Shown here piece after piece: positions 29,091 through 37,619 of a stretch of DNA of 43,660 bases (positions within the stretch are counted from its first letter, which is position 1; every line of letters begins with the position of its first letter). The position numbers and the translations under genes are program-made. Source of the DNA: a virus; IMG/VR virus record IMGVR_UViG_3300005590_000044, positions 1-43,660 of that record, one strand, 5' to 3'. The notes below the pieces were generated by a model. It was not told the origin of the DNA. It did not search any database and saw only the letters and a program-made list of their open reading frames with translations.

Positions 29091-31314
29091 AAAGCAAAAA
29101 CGTCCTCGTCGCGTCAACACCTACGCGAACCAGGACAAGCAGATCCTGCGAATGGTCTCCATCGTTGCCGATTCGGCCAACGACGAAGATCGCAGCATCG
29201 CAGTCATCATCGCGACGGAGAATCCCGTTCGGCGATACGACGCGAAGCGAAAAACGCACGTCGACGAAATCCTGATGATGGACGGCGTCCAGTTTCGCAC
29301 CAGCCTGCGACAGCTGCCGATCGTTGATAGTCACGACCGGACGACCGTCCGCAACGTCTACGGAAGCGTCCGCGACATCGAAGTGCAAGGCGATCAACTG
29401 ATCGGACGGGCAACCTTCGCCGACGACGTCGAATCGCAGAACGCCTATCGCAAACTTCGCGACGGGCACCTGACGGACTTCTCGATCACCGCCTCGCCCA
29501 ACGAAATCCTCGAATTGCAGCGAGGCGAAAGTTACGCCATCGGCGAGCGGGAATTTGTCGGACCGACCGACATCGTCATGGCATGGCAACCGACCGACGC
29601 CTCGCTGGTCGCAGCGGGCGCAGACCCAACCTCACGCGTCCGCGAACTGCGGCGTTCCTACGAATATCACGGAGAAGACGAAACAATGGATCCCGAACTG
29701 CTCGCCGAACTGATCGCCCGCGGAATGCCGGAAGCGATCAAGGAAGACAACGCCGCGATTCTTCGATGGGTCATCGATAACCCGGTCAAACGGGCCGAAG
29801 ACGAAAAAGAAGAAGACGACACCGAACGCGAAGAAGACGACGCCGAAGAAGGCGACGACACCGAACGCGAAGAAGGCGACGAAGAAGAAGATCGCGAAGA
29901 CGACGACAAGACCGAACGCGCCGTCGACAAGGCAGTCAAATCGGAGCGTCGACGCATCCAAGAAATCCAGTCCGCATGCGAAGGGGTCGGAATCGAGCGG
30001 GCATTTGCCGACGACCTCTGCCGTCGCGGTCTTTCCCTCAACACCGCCCGCAAAAGGATCCTCGGAGAAATGGCAAAGCAAAGCGAAGAACTCGGCCGGC
30101 GACCAGACGACGACATCACCCGCACTCGGGTGACCGAAAGCGAAACCGACAAGTTCAACGCCGCCGTTCGCGACGGGTTGATCATGCGGAGCGTTGCATC
30201 CAGCGGCGTCAGCCGGCCAGCGTTCGAAGGCGAAAACAAGCCGGCACCAGGTGCCGATGATTTCCGCCACATGAGCATGATGCGGATCGCCGAACGCATC
30301 CTCCAGCGCGGGCGGATCAACACCGACCGCATGAACCAGAAGGACATCGCGATGGTTGCCCTCGGGCACACGCCGACGATCAACCGGATCCAGCGGGCCG
30401 GCGAAGCGTATCACACGACCGGATCGTTCCCGAACCTTCTCCTCGACGCAGCCAACAAAACGCTGAATGCGGGTTACGAGGAAGCGGATTACACCTGGTC
30501 GATGTGGGCACGCCAAGCACCATCGGTCGCCGATTTCAAAGAAATCAACCGGATCCGGTTTAGCGAATCGCCAGACCTCGAGCATGTCCCCGAAAACAGC
30601 GACTACCCGGAAGGGTCGGAATCCGACGAACGCGAAAAGTACTCGATCGAAAAATTCGGTCGCGTATTCAGCGTCACCTGGGAAACCGTGGTCAACGACG
30701 ACCTCGACGCGATCAGCCGAATCCCCGCGATGCACGGAGCCGCGGCACGGCGAACGCAGAACAAAAAGGTCTATGAAGTCCTCACCGACAACGACGACCT
30801 GAACGACGGCGTTGCATTGTTCCACTCGAGCCACAGCAACCTCGCCGGCAGCACCGGCGCACCGAGCATCACGACCCTGAATGCCGCCTACGTTTCGATG
30901 ATGACGCAAACCGGCCTGACCGACGCGATCATCAACGTCGTTCCGCGGTTCATCATCGTGCCGGTCGCCCTTTCGGCGACCGTACTGCAACTGCTCGGTT
31001 CGATGGCGGATCCATCGGCGGGCGGAACCGCGGCCGGTAACTCCAACACCAAGAACATCTATGGACCTGGTGGCGGGCGAGCATTGACGCCGATCGTCGA
31101 ACCGCAACTCGACGGCAACTCGGCGACCGCCTGGTATCTCGCCGCGGCGAACAACCAGGTCGACACCGTCGAGCTTGCGTTCTTGCAAGGCGAAGAATCG
31201 CCGGTCATCGAATCGGAATGGGATTTCAACAAAGACGTCTGGAAGCACAAAGTGCGGCAGACCTTCGGCACCAAAGCGATCGATTATCGCGGGGTCTACA
31301 AAAACGCCGGCTAA
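29083..31314 (+). CDS. Prohead protease-major capsid protein fusion
   Basis: A 743-residue polyprotein. The N-terminal prohead protease shows catalytic His84 in PIVDSHDR and Ser134 in TDFSITAS. A very acidic Asp/Glu linker (about 235-285) and a helical basic stretch probably act as scaffold. From about residue 330 the sequence turns into an HK97-fold major capsid protein, with FKEINRIRFSESPDLEHVPE, ALFHSSHSNLAG and a C-terminal EWDFNKDVWKHKVRQTFG. Such fusions are known in tailed phages: the protease frees the shell protein during maturation. No separate capsid or scaffold gene is present. ATG 29083 overlaps the portal gene. Confidence 0.88.
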   Translation: MAKKQKRPRRVNTYANQDKQILRMVSIVADSANDEDRSIAVIIATENPVRRYDAKRKTHVDEILMMDGVQFRTSLRQLPIVDSHDRTTVRNVYGSVRDIEVQGDQLIGRATFADDVESQNAYRKLRDGHLTDFSITASPNEILELQRGESYAIGEREFVGPTDIVMAWQPTDASLVAAGADPTSRVRELRRSYEYHGEDETMDPELLAELIARGMPEAIKEDNAAILRWVIDNPVKRAEDEKEEDDTEREEDDAEEGDDTEREEGDEEEDREDDDKTERAVDKAVKSERRRIQEIQSACEGVGIERAFADDLCRRGLSLNTARKRILGEMAKQSEELGRRPDDDITRTRVTESETDKFNAAVRDGLIMRSVASSGVSRPAFEGENKPAPGADDFRHMSMMRIAERILQRGRINTDRMNQKDIAMVALGHTPTINRIQRAGEAYHTTGSFPNLLLDAANKTLNAGYEEADYTWSMWARQAPSVADFKEINRIRFSESPDLEHVPENSDYPEGSESDEREKYSIEKFGRVFSVTWETVVNDDLDAISRIPAMHGAAARRTQNKKVYEVLTDNDDLNDGVALFHSSHSNLAGSTGAPSITTLNAAYVSMMTQTGLTDAIINVVPRFIIVPVALSATVLQLLGSMADPSAGGTAAGNSNTKNIYGPGGGRALTPIVEPQLDGNSATAWYLAAANNQVDTVELAFLQGEESPVIESEWDFNKDVWKHKVRQTFGTKAIDYRGVYKNAG

Positions 31315-31335
31315 CCAACAGCCGGATGATTGATA

Positions 31336-31362
31336 GCCGCCCCCTGCACGTCAGGGGGCGGC
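31336..31362 (+). terminator. Strong GC hairpin after the capsid gene
   Basis: GCCGCCCCCTG (31336-31346) and CAGGGGGCGGC (31352-31362) form a perfect 11-pair stem with a five-base loop, 22 bases after the capsid stop. Only ATTT follows, so it may terminate weakly, attenuate, or protect the 3' end of the abundant capsid mRNA. Confidence 0.65.
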
Positions 31363-31407
31363 ATTTCGACCAACAACAACCACACCCCAAAAAGGGACTT
31401 CAAGACA

Positions 31408-32067
31408 ATGGCTGGAAAGCAAGACTTTATCGAATTCTGCGACGATTTCATCGGCGCAACTGCACCGGACGCCACTGGCGGCGTTGGGTCGCCCTGGTTG
31501 ATCGACGACACGTCCTCGGGCGGATCGCCAGCGTTCACGCTCGAAAGCGACAACGGCGGCGCGTTCAAAATGGAACTGGCGTCGACGACGGAAGTCGAGA
31601 ACGTCTGCCTGCATTTCGGCGACCAGCTACCGTTCGACATCGACAAGATCGATCTCGTCGAATTCATGGTCAAGACCGAAGCGACCCTCGACAGCGCGAC
31701 CACGCTGTCGATCGGCGTCGGATCGGCCCGCGCAGACGACCCGGACAGCATCGCCGCGGCAGCGTTGTTCAAGTTGGCCGGCAGCAACTCGATCGTTGTG
31801 GAAAGCGACGACGGGACGACCGACAACGACGACGTCGCGACCGGCAAGAGTCTCGTCGACGCCTATCAACGCCTGGTGATTGATTTCTCGGGCGGTAAAA
31901 GCGACGTCAAGTTCTACGTCAACGGCGCACGGGTCGCAGCTGGAACGACCTTCTCGATGGCGGCATACAGCGCCGGCCTGCAGCCGATCGTTCAGCTGCA
32001 GAAGACGTCGGACGCCAACACCGACTCCGTCTCGGTGGACTACATCCGGGTCGTTTGCCGGCGATAA
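31408..32067 (+). CDS. Predicted virion decoration/structural protein (219 aa)
   Basis: ATG 31408. Beta-rich protein with a jelly-roll-like pattern: FIEFCDDFIGATAPDATGG, GGAFKMELASTTEVENVCLH, DKIDLVEFMVKTEATLDSAT, and an end SVSVDYIRVVCRR. Proteins of this type follow the capsid gene in many siphophages and are probably capsid decoration or minor virion proteins. No catalytic motif seen. Confidence 0.65.
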   Translation: MAGKQDFIEFCDDFIGATAPDATGGVGSPWLIDDTSSGGSPAFTLESDNGGAFKMELASTTEVENVCLHFGDQLPFDIDKIDLVEFMVKTEATLDSATTLSIGVGSARADDPDSIAAAALFKLAGSNSIVVESDDGTTDNDDVATGKSLVDAYQRLVIDFSGGKSDVKFYVNGARVAAGTTFSMAAYSAGLQPIVQLQKTSDANTDSVSVDYIRVVCRR

Positions 32068-32070
32068 GCG

Positions 32071-32436
32071 ATGACGCTAGCGGACCAGATCGAATCGGAC
32101 GCAACGCTGGTGTTCACAAGCACCAGCGATTTCGCGGAATCGGTGACGTACCACCCTCATCAAGACTTTGGGGAAGCGGAGCCGACCGATCGATCAATTA
32201 ACGCCATCGTTATCCGCGACCAGATCGCGACCCTTTCGGAAGACCAGGCGTCCGTCGCGCCGGTCTTTCGGGTCTACGTTGCCAACGACAGCACCGACGG
32301 CATCAGCAGCAGCGAACTCAACCTCGGCGGCGACCAGATTACGCTCCCTCCCCGCGACGGGAAGAGCGCGGAGCGACGATCGATCACGCAACTTTTGCAG
32401 CAAGACCCCGGAATGCTCGTTCTCGAATGTCGGTAA
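32071..32436 (+). CDS. Head-tail connector-like protein (121 aa)
   Basis: ATG 32071. Beta-rich with MTLADQIESDATLVFTSTSD, AIVIRDQIATLSEDQ and GGDQITLPPRDGKS. The position directly after the capsid/decoration genes, together with this pattern, resembles the lambda FII-type or adaptor protein that follows capsid genes. The assignment is positional. It overlaps the next gene by ten bases. Confidence 0.6.
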   Translation: MTLADQIESDATLVFTSTSDFAESVTYHPHQDFGEAEPTDRSINAIVIRDQIATLSEDQASVAPVFRVYVANDSTDGISSSELNLGGDQITLPPRDGKSAERRSITQLLQQDPGMLVLECR

Positions 32437-32927
32437 CAACTGCACGACCGATCAACGAACGCATCGCCGCGACTTTGTACGCTCGGTTGCGTTTGCTCAC
32501 CGCGGACTATGTCGGCACGACGAAGATCAAGGAAGTCGTCCGGCCAACGCTGCGGGGGAACTACACGCCAAAGCACCTGCAGGTCGTGTTGACGCAGGAC
32601 GATCCCGAACGCGCCCCTGATTTCGATCGACCAGGCAACCCGCCCTCGATCGGATGGGAGCAACGGTTCGACATTCGCTGCCACGTCATGCCAAGCGAAA
32701 CCGACACAACGCCGGTCGCAGAGTACATCAACACGATCAGCGCGGACGTGGTCCTGGCAGTAACGACGGGCAGCGTCCAGTGGCACAACTTCGACGGACT
32801 CGCCATCGACGCCGAATGGCAAAGCCGGGAAACGATCGACGAAGACGGCAGCTTTGGCGGAATCAACGTCCCGCTATCGGTCCTCTATCGCGTTGAAGAA
32901 AACGACCCCTACCAGGCACGCGCATGA
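32427..32927 (+). CDS. Predicted tail completion/minor tail protein (166 aa)
   Basis: ATG 32427 overlaps the previous gene. Sequence features: INERIAATLYARLRLLTADY, GWEQRFDIRCHVMPSETDTT, and a C-terminal GGINVPLSVLYRVEENDPY. This alternating alpha/beta plan is common in head-tail joining or tail-terminator proteins. Exact role unresolved; the call is from gene order (capsid, connector, this, gpZ-like). Confidence 0.55.
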   Translation: MSVTTARPINERIAATLYARLRLLTADYVGTTKIKEVVRPTLRGNYTPKHLQVVLTQDDPERAPDFDRPGNPPSIGWEQRFDIRCHVMPSETDTTPVAEYINTISADVVLAVTTGSVQWHNFDGLAIDAEWQSRETIDEDGSFGGINVPLSVLYRVEENDPYQARA

Positions 32928-33505
32928 TCGAACTGACCGTCGACAAACGCGAACTTCGCGAACTCGAGGCGATGGTCAAGGCAACCAGGCGGAAGCTACC
33001 GAACGAACTCAAGATCGCGATCAACGCGACGGCAAGGAAGACGAAGACGACGATGTCGCGACAGGTGCGGCAAGAATTGGCGACCAGCGCGAAAGCGGTC
33101 AACCGAACGATCAAGATCACCAGCAAGGCGACACGAACCAGCCTGCACAGCAACGTCCGCCTTTCGAAGACTGCCCGCGTTTCCCTTAAGGAATACAAAG
33201 CCAGGCACACTCGATCGGGTGTCAGCTACAAGATCAGCAAACGGCAAGGAAGGAAGACCGTCGCGGGCGCGTTCATGGGACCGAAACCAGGGGCGACCGC
33301 GGTCAAGCTACGCGGTCACGCCTTCAAACGCGTCGGCAAGAAACGCCTACCGATACAGAAACTACACGGACCGTCGCCCTGGGGCGTTTTCAAAGTCCAG
33401 AAATTGAAGCAGCCGACGGTCAAGGCGACCAGGCAGGAACTGACGAAGCAGATCAGACGCCGCATTCGGTTCCTTCGTCTCAAGAAAAGCGGAACGATCA
33501 AATGA
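32924..33505 (+). CDS. Minor tail protein Z-like (193 aa)
   Basis: ATG 32924 (ATGA overlap). Highly basic. The opening ELEAMVKATRRKLPNELKIA, then NATARKTKTTMSRQVRQEL, matches lambda gpZ-like tail completion proteins. The middle block is rich in Lys/Arg, with KRQGRKTVAGAFMGPKPG. gpZ acts at the head-proximal end of the tail. The stop overlaps the next ATG. Confidence 0.7.
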   Translation: MIELTVDKRELRELEAMVKATRRKLPNELKIAINATARKTKTTMSRQVRQELATSAKAVNRTIKITSKATRTSLHSNVRLSKTARVSLKEYKARHTRSGVSYKISKRQGRKTVAGAFMGPKPGATAVKLRGHAFKRVGKKRLPIQKLHGPSPWGVFKVQKLKQPTVKATRQELTKQIRRRIRFLRLKKSGTIK

Positions 33506-33819
33506 CACTCGCGCAAACCTTGGCGACCGCCATCGCGGAAGAAATCACGCCGGCAGGCGGTCACGCCGTCTACCCGAACACTGCCGTGGTCACCAACGAC
33601 CCGGATGCCAAAAACGAACGCCTGCGGGGCGTTGCGGTTTACCAGCACGACGACGACATCGTCTCCTGCACGATCAACGCGACTGGGGCGACCTTCGTCG
33701 CGATCGTTTTGGCGATTGGCGACCTGGCCGGCGAACTCGGGATGACCTGGAAGATCACGGAAGCCGGGATCGACGTCTACAACCACCCAACCACGGAGCA
33801 ACCCGATGGCACTTCTTAA
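33502..33819 (+). CDS. Predicted tail terminator-like protein (105 aa)
   Basis: ATG 33502 overlaps the gpZ-like stop and the end overlaps the tail tube start by 14 bases. Its size, its location between gpZ-like and tail tube genes, and its alpha/beta layout (TLAQTLATAIAEEITPAGGH, then VAVYQHDDDIVSCTINATGA) fit a gpU-type tail terminator. No diagnostic motif is seen, so the role is inferred from gene order. Confidence 0.5.
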   Translation: MTLAQTLATAIAEEITPAGGHAVYPNTAVVTNDPDAKNERLRGVAVYQHDDDIVSCTINATGATFVAIVLAIGDLAGELGMTWKITEAGIDVYNHPTTEQPDGTS

Positions 33820-34756
33820 ACGAATCCGACTCCTCGCCGCGAAAGTCGAGACGACGCCTGGCACCGCGATCGCGTTGTCGGCCAGCGATGCATCGTTCAA
33901 CGCATACGACATCGCGGCGCAACCGACGATCCCGATCAATAAGCGGGAAGGTCAGGGCGGATTCGGATACCTGCCAAGCGTACCAGGCGGGCGAATGGGC
34001 GTCGTGACCTTCAAGACCGATCTCGGATGGGACGGCACGTCGACGGTTCCGACTTGGGCGAGCGTCCTATTGCCGGCCTGCGGTTGGGTGGATTCCAGCG
34101 GCACGTTCACGCCGCGAAGCGAATCGATCGGATCGAACGTCAAGACTTTGACGATGGCGGTTTATCAAGCCGACCGGATTAAAAAGATCATCGGCGCGGT
34201 TGGTACGTTCCAGGTCGTCCTGCCGGCAGGCGGAATGCCACACATTGAATGGACCTTCACCGGCGCATGGGAAGCGGTCGCCGACGGAGCCATTCTCACG
34301 CCGACCCATCCGACCGCCGCGGCCCTTCGATGGGGCGAAGGGACGATGACGTTCGCCAGCGTTGCACAAAAGGTCAGCAGCGCGACGATCGACGCCGGCA
34401 ACAACGTCGTGATGCGGGAAGACCCCGCGACCGCTTCGGGCTACGTCACCGGCGTTATCACGAACCGGGAAGTCAAGATCACCGCGGACCCGGAATCGAC
34501 CCTGGTGGCGACCGACGACCCGTATGGCGACTGGCTATCCGCAACCGAAGCGGCACTGGCGATCACCGTCAAAGGGCCGGAAGGCGGCACCAGCGATGCG
34601 GAACTCGCCTTCAACGCGCCGAAAGCGCAGATCGAGAACAGCCAGGAAGGCGACCGAAACCGGATCGAAACCGACGACCTCACCTGGGGTGCCAACAAAA
34701 ACGGCGCGACGCAGGACCAGGAACTCTCGATCGTATTCACTCCCCTCGTTGCCTAA
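33806..34756 (+). CDS. Major tail tube protein
   Basis: A 316-residue protein at ATG 33806. Beta-rich with an N-terminal RIRLLAAKVETTPGTAIALS (typical of siphophage tube proteins), internal GGRMGVVTFKTDLGWDGTS and a late GGTSDAELAFNAPKAQIENS. A tail tube protein directly upstream of the frameshifted assembly chaperones and the tape measure is the canonical order. The protein stacks as hexamers around the tape measure to form the tail tube. Confidence 0.8.
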   Translation: MALLKRIRLLAAKVETTPGTAIALSASDASFNAYDIAAQPTIPINKREGQGGFGYLPSVPGGRMGVVTFKTDLGWDGTSTVPTWASVLLPACGWVDSSGTFTPRSESIGSNVKTLTMAVYQADRIKKIIGAVGTFQVVLPAGGMPHIEWTFTGAWEAVADGAILTPTHPTAAALRWGEGTMTFASVAQKVSSATIDAGNNVVMREDPATASGYVTGVITNREVKITADPESTLVATDDPYGDWLSATEAALAITVKGPEGGTSDAELAFNAPKAQIENSQEGDRNRIETDDLTWGANKNGATQDQELSIVFTPLVA

Positions 34757-34765
34757 GGTGACAAA

Positions 34766-35089
34766 TTGAGCAGCATCGAACCAGGCGACAGGTTCGTCGT
34801 CGAGTACGGAACGAAAGGGCGAACCATCGAAGCGGTCGCCCTCAGCCTTCGGGCGAAGCGGAAATTGATCGGCCTGGTGCAAGCGGTCGAGAATGCCGGC
34901 AAGGAAAAAGACCCGGTCGCTCTATTCGACCAGGTGGAAGCCGCCCTGAGGATTTGCGTCCCTGATCTCACGGACGCGCAATTCGACACGATCGACGAAG
35001 CGACCGCGATGGAAATCGTCGAACAAACGATCGCCGGCCAGGATTTGTCGGCGGACGAAAGAAAAAAGTCCGAATCGCCGCCCTCATAA
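34766..35089 (+). CDS. Tail assembly chaperone, short form (gpG-like)
   Basis: A 107-residue protein with a TTG start at 34766, with AAGGTG ten bases upstream. An acidic alpha/beta domain: SIEPGDRFVVEYGTKGRTIE, ALSLRAKRKLIGLVQAVENA, DLTDAQFDTIDEATAMEIVE. Near its end lies the heptamer A AAA AAG (35062-35068) in the zero-frame register required for -1 slippage. Unshifted ribosomes stop at 35089; shifted ones continue in the frame 35068-35439. This is the lambda G/GT strategy, in which the two forms load the tape measure and tube in a fixed ratio. Confidence 0.8.
   Translation: MSSIEPGDRFVVEYGTKGRTIEAVALSLRAKRKLIGLVQAVENAGKEKDPVALFDQVEAALRICVPDLTDAQFDTIDEATAMEIVEQTIAGQDLSADERKKSESPPS
35062..35068 (+). 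promoter_or_regulatory. Programmed -1 frameshift site A AAA AAG
   Basis: In the zero frame the codons read AGA AAA AAG; slipping back one base gives AAA AAA GTC and opens the downstream frame. A AAA AAG is the most efficient heptamer known in bacteria. GC-rich sequence 20-60 bases downstream could form a stimulatory stem. Confidence 0.82.
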
Positions 35090-35439
35090 GGTGCGGCGAA
35101 CTTTGCAAGGCATGCGGCGCTCACTGCGGCCAGGATTTCGCCGACGGCAAGATCCTGGTGGCATGCCCCGCCTGCGAAGAATCGGGCGAAGGGCCGGACG
35201 GAAACCCATGTCCGCATTGCTCCGACGGATCGTTTCAGCTTGCCGGATGCCCGCGGGCCGAATTCGATCACGACATGACGGACGCCATCAACGTCGCCGC
35301 GATGTGCGACAAGGGCATGCTTCCGGTCGCCGGGGGGATCGCGGATCAATCCGCTTGGTTCCTTTCCCTCTGGCAACAACTAACCAACGATCAAAACAAG
35401 ATCGACGCCGAACGAATCGAGCGGCAAAACAGCGAGTAA
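35068..35439 (+). CDS. Frameshift extension of the tail assembly chaperone (gpGT-like, zinc-ribbon-rich)
   Basis: No good start codon precedes the conserved part of this frame; it is reached by the -1 shift at 35062-35068, giving a fusion of about 224 residues (101 from the upstream frame, 123 here). The extension opens with multiple CxxC pairs: CGELCKACGAHCG, CPACEESG, CPHCSDG and a later CP. It ends in a helical domain (GGIADQSAWFLSLWQQLTND) that resembles other phage tail-chaperone C-termini. Cys-rich zinc ribbons in a GT-type extension are unusual. An in-frame ATG at 35158 would give a 93-residue internal product as an alternative. Confidence 0.78.
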   Translation, partial: VRIAALIRCGELCKACGAHCGQDFADGKILVACPACEESGEGPDGNPCPHCSDGSFQLAGCPRAEFDHDMTDAINVAAMCDKGMLPVAGGIADQSAWFLSLWQQLTNDQNKIDAERIERQNSE

Positions 35440-35445
35440 AAAGCA

Positions 35446-37248
35446 ATGGCAGACGTCAACATCGGAATCGGAGCAAGGGACGCCGCATCGCGTATTCTTG
35501 CGAAGACCGAAACGAACGTTAAGAAAGTCGGGACGACCCTCGACAAGACATCTGCACGTTCGCGCGTAGCATCGCAACGGTTCGTCGGCAGTTTGAAAAG
35601 CATCGCGAAAGCGGCAGGCGCAGCCGCGATCGCCCTCGGAGCGTTGAAAGCGATCCGCGGCATTTTCAACGGACTCAGCAACTCGATCGCCGCCTTCAAC
35701 ATTCAAGAGAAGGCGGTCCGCAGCCTCGAGAAAGCGATCGAACTGGCGGGCGGATCCGCGGCGCAAGCATCCCCGCGACTCCAAGACTTCGCCAGCAAGC
35801 TACAGCTGTCGCTCAACGTAGGCGACGAAGTAACGCTGGGACTGGCGGCGCAGGCATCGATGCTGGGCGTTGCGACCGATTCGATCGACGACGCAGCGAA
35901 AGCCGCGATCGGTCTCTCGGAGGCGACCGGGATCAACCTCCAGACGGCGATGAAGCGAGTCACCGGAGCGACGAACGGCGTCTTCGGCGAACTTGGCGAA
36001 CTCATCCCTGCGGTTCGAAACGCGACGACGACCGAAGAAAAGCTGGCGGCCGTTTTGCAGGTCGCGGAGAAGGGACTGCAGCAGAAAGCGCACGCAGCCG
36101 GCACGCTGGAAGGCGTCATGACTCGAGCCAGCAACAGCGTTGGCGATTTGATGGAATCGGTGGGGGCGTTGCTCGCGCCGATGAAGATGGCGATCAGCAC
36201 CGGCATCGCGGCGTTTGCCGAATCCTTGTCGGCGGCACTCGTACCAGCGGTCGAACGCAGCAAGCAACTGATCGAAGACATGCGGCCCGTTTTCGACGCC
36301 GTTGCGACGGTTGGGCGGGCGACCGGAGCGGTCCTGGGCGTTGCGTTCAGCCGCATGCAGGATTCGTTTATGGCACTTGCCAAAGCGGCCGGCATCACCG
36401 CGGAGACCGTCGCGGGCGGTTCGGATTTCATCCAGAAGGCGATCAACACCGCGGCCCGGTTCATCGTCAAGGGAATCAGCATCGCGACCGCCACGATCGC
36501 CAACCTGCCGACCGTTCTAGAAATCGCGGTCACGCAAGGGCAACTGATCCTAGCCCGCATGGAAGGGTTCTGGTCGCACCTATTCGAGAACAGCCTGCCG
36601 GCAATGGTTAAGTGGTTCGCTAGCGCGACCGCGAACGTTATCGCCGACATGGCAACGCACGTTCTAACGACGATCAGCAGCATGGCGAGCCGATCGGTCG
36701 GCATCATCACCGCACTTTTCACGGCGATGACGACGCGAAGCAAGGCAAGCGTCGGGGCGTTGGCGACATCAATCGCGAACTTCGGCGTCACCGCGACGAC
36801 CGAACTCAACAAAGAATTCAAAACCAATCTGCCAGACCTTCCGGAGATTGTCGGTCGGTCGATCACGCAAAAGGAAAAGACCCTCGAAGAAAAGATGGCG
36901 AAACTCGGCGGCAACCTTGCCAACGCGTTCGGCGATGAATTCGCGAAGAACCTCACCGCCCTCGACACGCTACTTGGTAAGGGAGGCGGGGGATTCTTCG
37001 ACGGGATCGATTTAAGCCTCGCAGGCGGCGACGGAGGCGGGCTATCGAGCAAAACGCCAAGCGGACTGCAAGCAACGCAGGGACGACTCCTCTCTCGAGG
37101 CGGAAACCAGACCAGCAAGGAACTCGAGCAACTGAAGATCGCCAACAAAAAAGCGGAAGAACAACTCGTCGCGTTGAAAGGGATGGAAGCGCTACAGCGC
37201 GACCAGGAAGCCGGCGACAAATTGCAGATCGAAGTCATCAACGGGTAA
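35446..37248 (+). CDS. Tape measure protein
   Basis: A 600-residue protein. The N-terminus MADVNIGIGARDAASRILAK opens a long helical protein with hydrophobic helices (KAAGAAAIALGALKAI, and Ala-rich stretches at about 270-420) and a charged C-terminal coiled coil (KELEQLKIANKKAEEQLVAL). Position right after the frameshifted chaperone is diagnostic. At about 1.5 angstrom per residue it predicts a tail of roughly 90 nm, so a siphovirus. No peptidase or muramidase motif is visible in it. Confidence 0.88.
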   Translation: MADVNIGIGARDAASRILAKTETNVKKVGTTLDKTSARSRVASQRFVGSLKSIAKAAGAAAIALGALKAIRGIFNGLSNSIAAFNIQEKAVRSLEKAIELAGGSAAQASPRLQDFASKLQLSLNVGDEVTLGLAAQASMLGVATDSIDDAAKAAIGLSEATGINLQTAMKRVTGATNGVFGELGELIPAVRNATTTEEKLAAVLQVAEKGLQQKAHAAGTLEGVMTRASNSVGDLMESVGALLAPMKMAISTGIAAFAESLSAALVPAVERSKQLIEDMRPVFDAVATVGRATGAVLGVAFSRMQDSFMALAKAAGITAETVAGGSDFIQKAINTAARFIVKGISIATATIANLPTVLEIAVTQGQLILARMEGFWSHLFENSLPAMVKWFASATANVIADMATHVLTTISSMASRSVGIITALFTAMTTRSKASVGALATSIANFGVTATTELNKEFKTNLPDLPEIVGRSITQKEKTLEEKMAKLGGNLANAFGDEFAKNLTALDTLLGKGGGGFFDGIDLSLAGGDGGGLSSKTPSGLQATQGRLLSRGGNQTSKELEQLKIANKKAEEQLVALKGMEALQRDQEAGDKLQIEVING

Positions 37249-37258
37249 GGGAAGCCAA

Positions 37259-37618
37259 ATGGCCAACGAAATCAAGACCACAATGCGAATGTTCCTCAGC
37301 AACGGGAACAGCAAGTTTGACCGAACCGTCAACAGCACCCTCGACCAAACCGCGGAAGGCGGACCAACGCCTGGTTACAAGACCATCGGCACCAGCGAGG
37401 AAACGGAAGCGTTCAGCGAACTGGGCACCGAAGGATGGGTGCTGATGCAAAACCTCGACGCGGCGAATTACGTCCAGTGGGGGTTTGCAACGGGCGCATA
37501 CGGCGGACGTCTCGAGGCAGGCGAATCGGCGATGTTCCGCCTCGAGCCGTCAACCACGCTCTATCTGAAAGCGAACACGGCGGCATGTAAGGTCGTCATC
37601 TACGGATTCGAGGACTGA
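37259..37618 (+). CDS. Predicted virion protein (119 aa)
   Basis: ATG 37259. Beta-rich small protein with IKTTMRMFLSNGNSKFDRTV, PGYKTIGTSEETEAFSELGT and GWVLMQNLDAANYVQWG, then EAGESAMFRLEP. This pattern occurs in phage tail-region genes and may be a small tail-tip or decoration subunit. Placed between tape measure and the next tail gene. Function unknown. Confidence 0.65.
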   Translation: MANEIKTTMRMFLSNGNSKFDRTVNSTLDQTAEGGPTPGYKTIGTSEETEAFSELGTEGWVLMQNLDAANYVQWGFATGAYGGRLEAGESAMFRLEPSTTLYLKANTAACKVVIYGFED

Positions 37619-37619
37619 C

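Noticed and set aside
29632-31248. 538-residue minus-strand open frame opposite the capsid gene
   Set aside because: A shadow of GC-rich third positions in a strongly supported + strand gene; the translated sequence is Val/Asp/Phe-rich without domain pattern or start site.
35091-35522. Arg-rich + strand frame of 143 codons after the chaperone gene
   Set aside because: It is in the third frame, overlaps the Cys-rich frameshift extension and the tape measure start, and has the composition of a shadow frame.
35703-37241. 512-residue minus-strand open frame opposite the tape measure
   Set aside because: Same shadow effect; Ser/Ala/Ile-rich composition is the complement of the tape measure codons.
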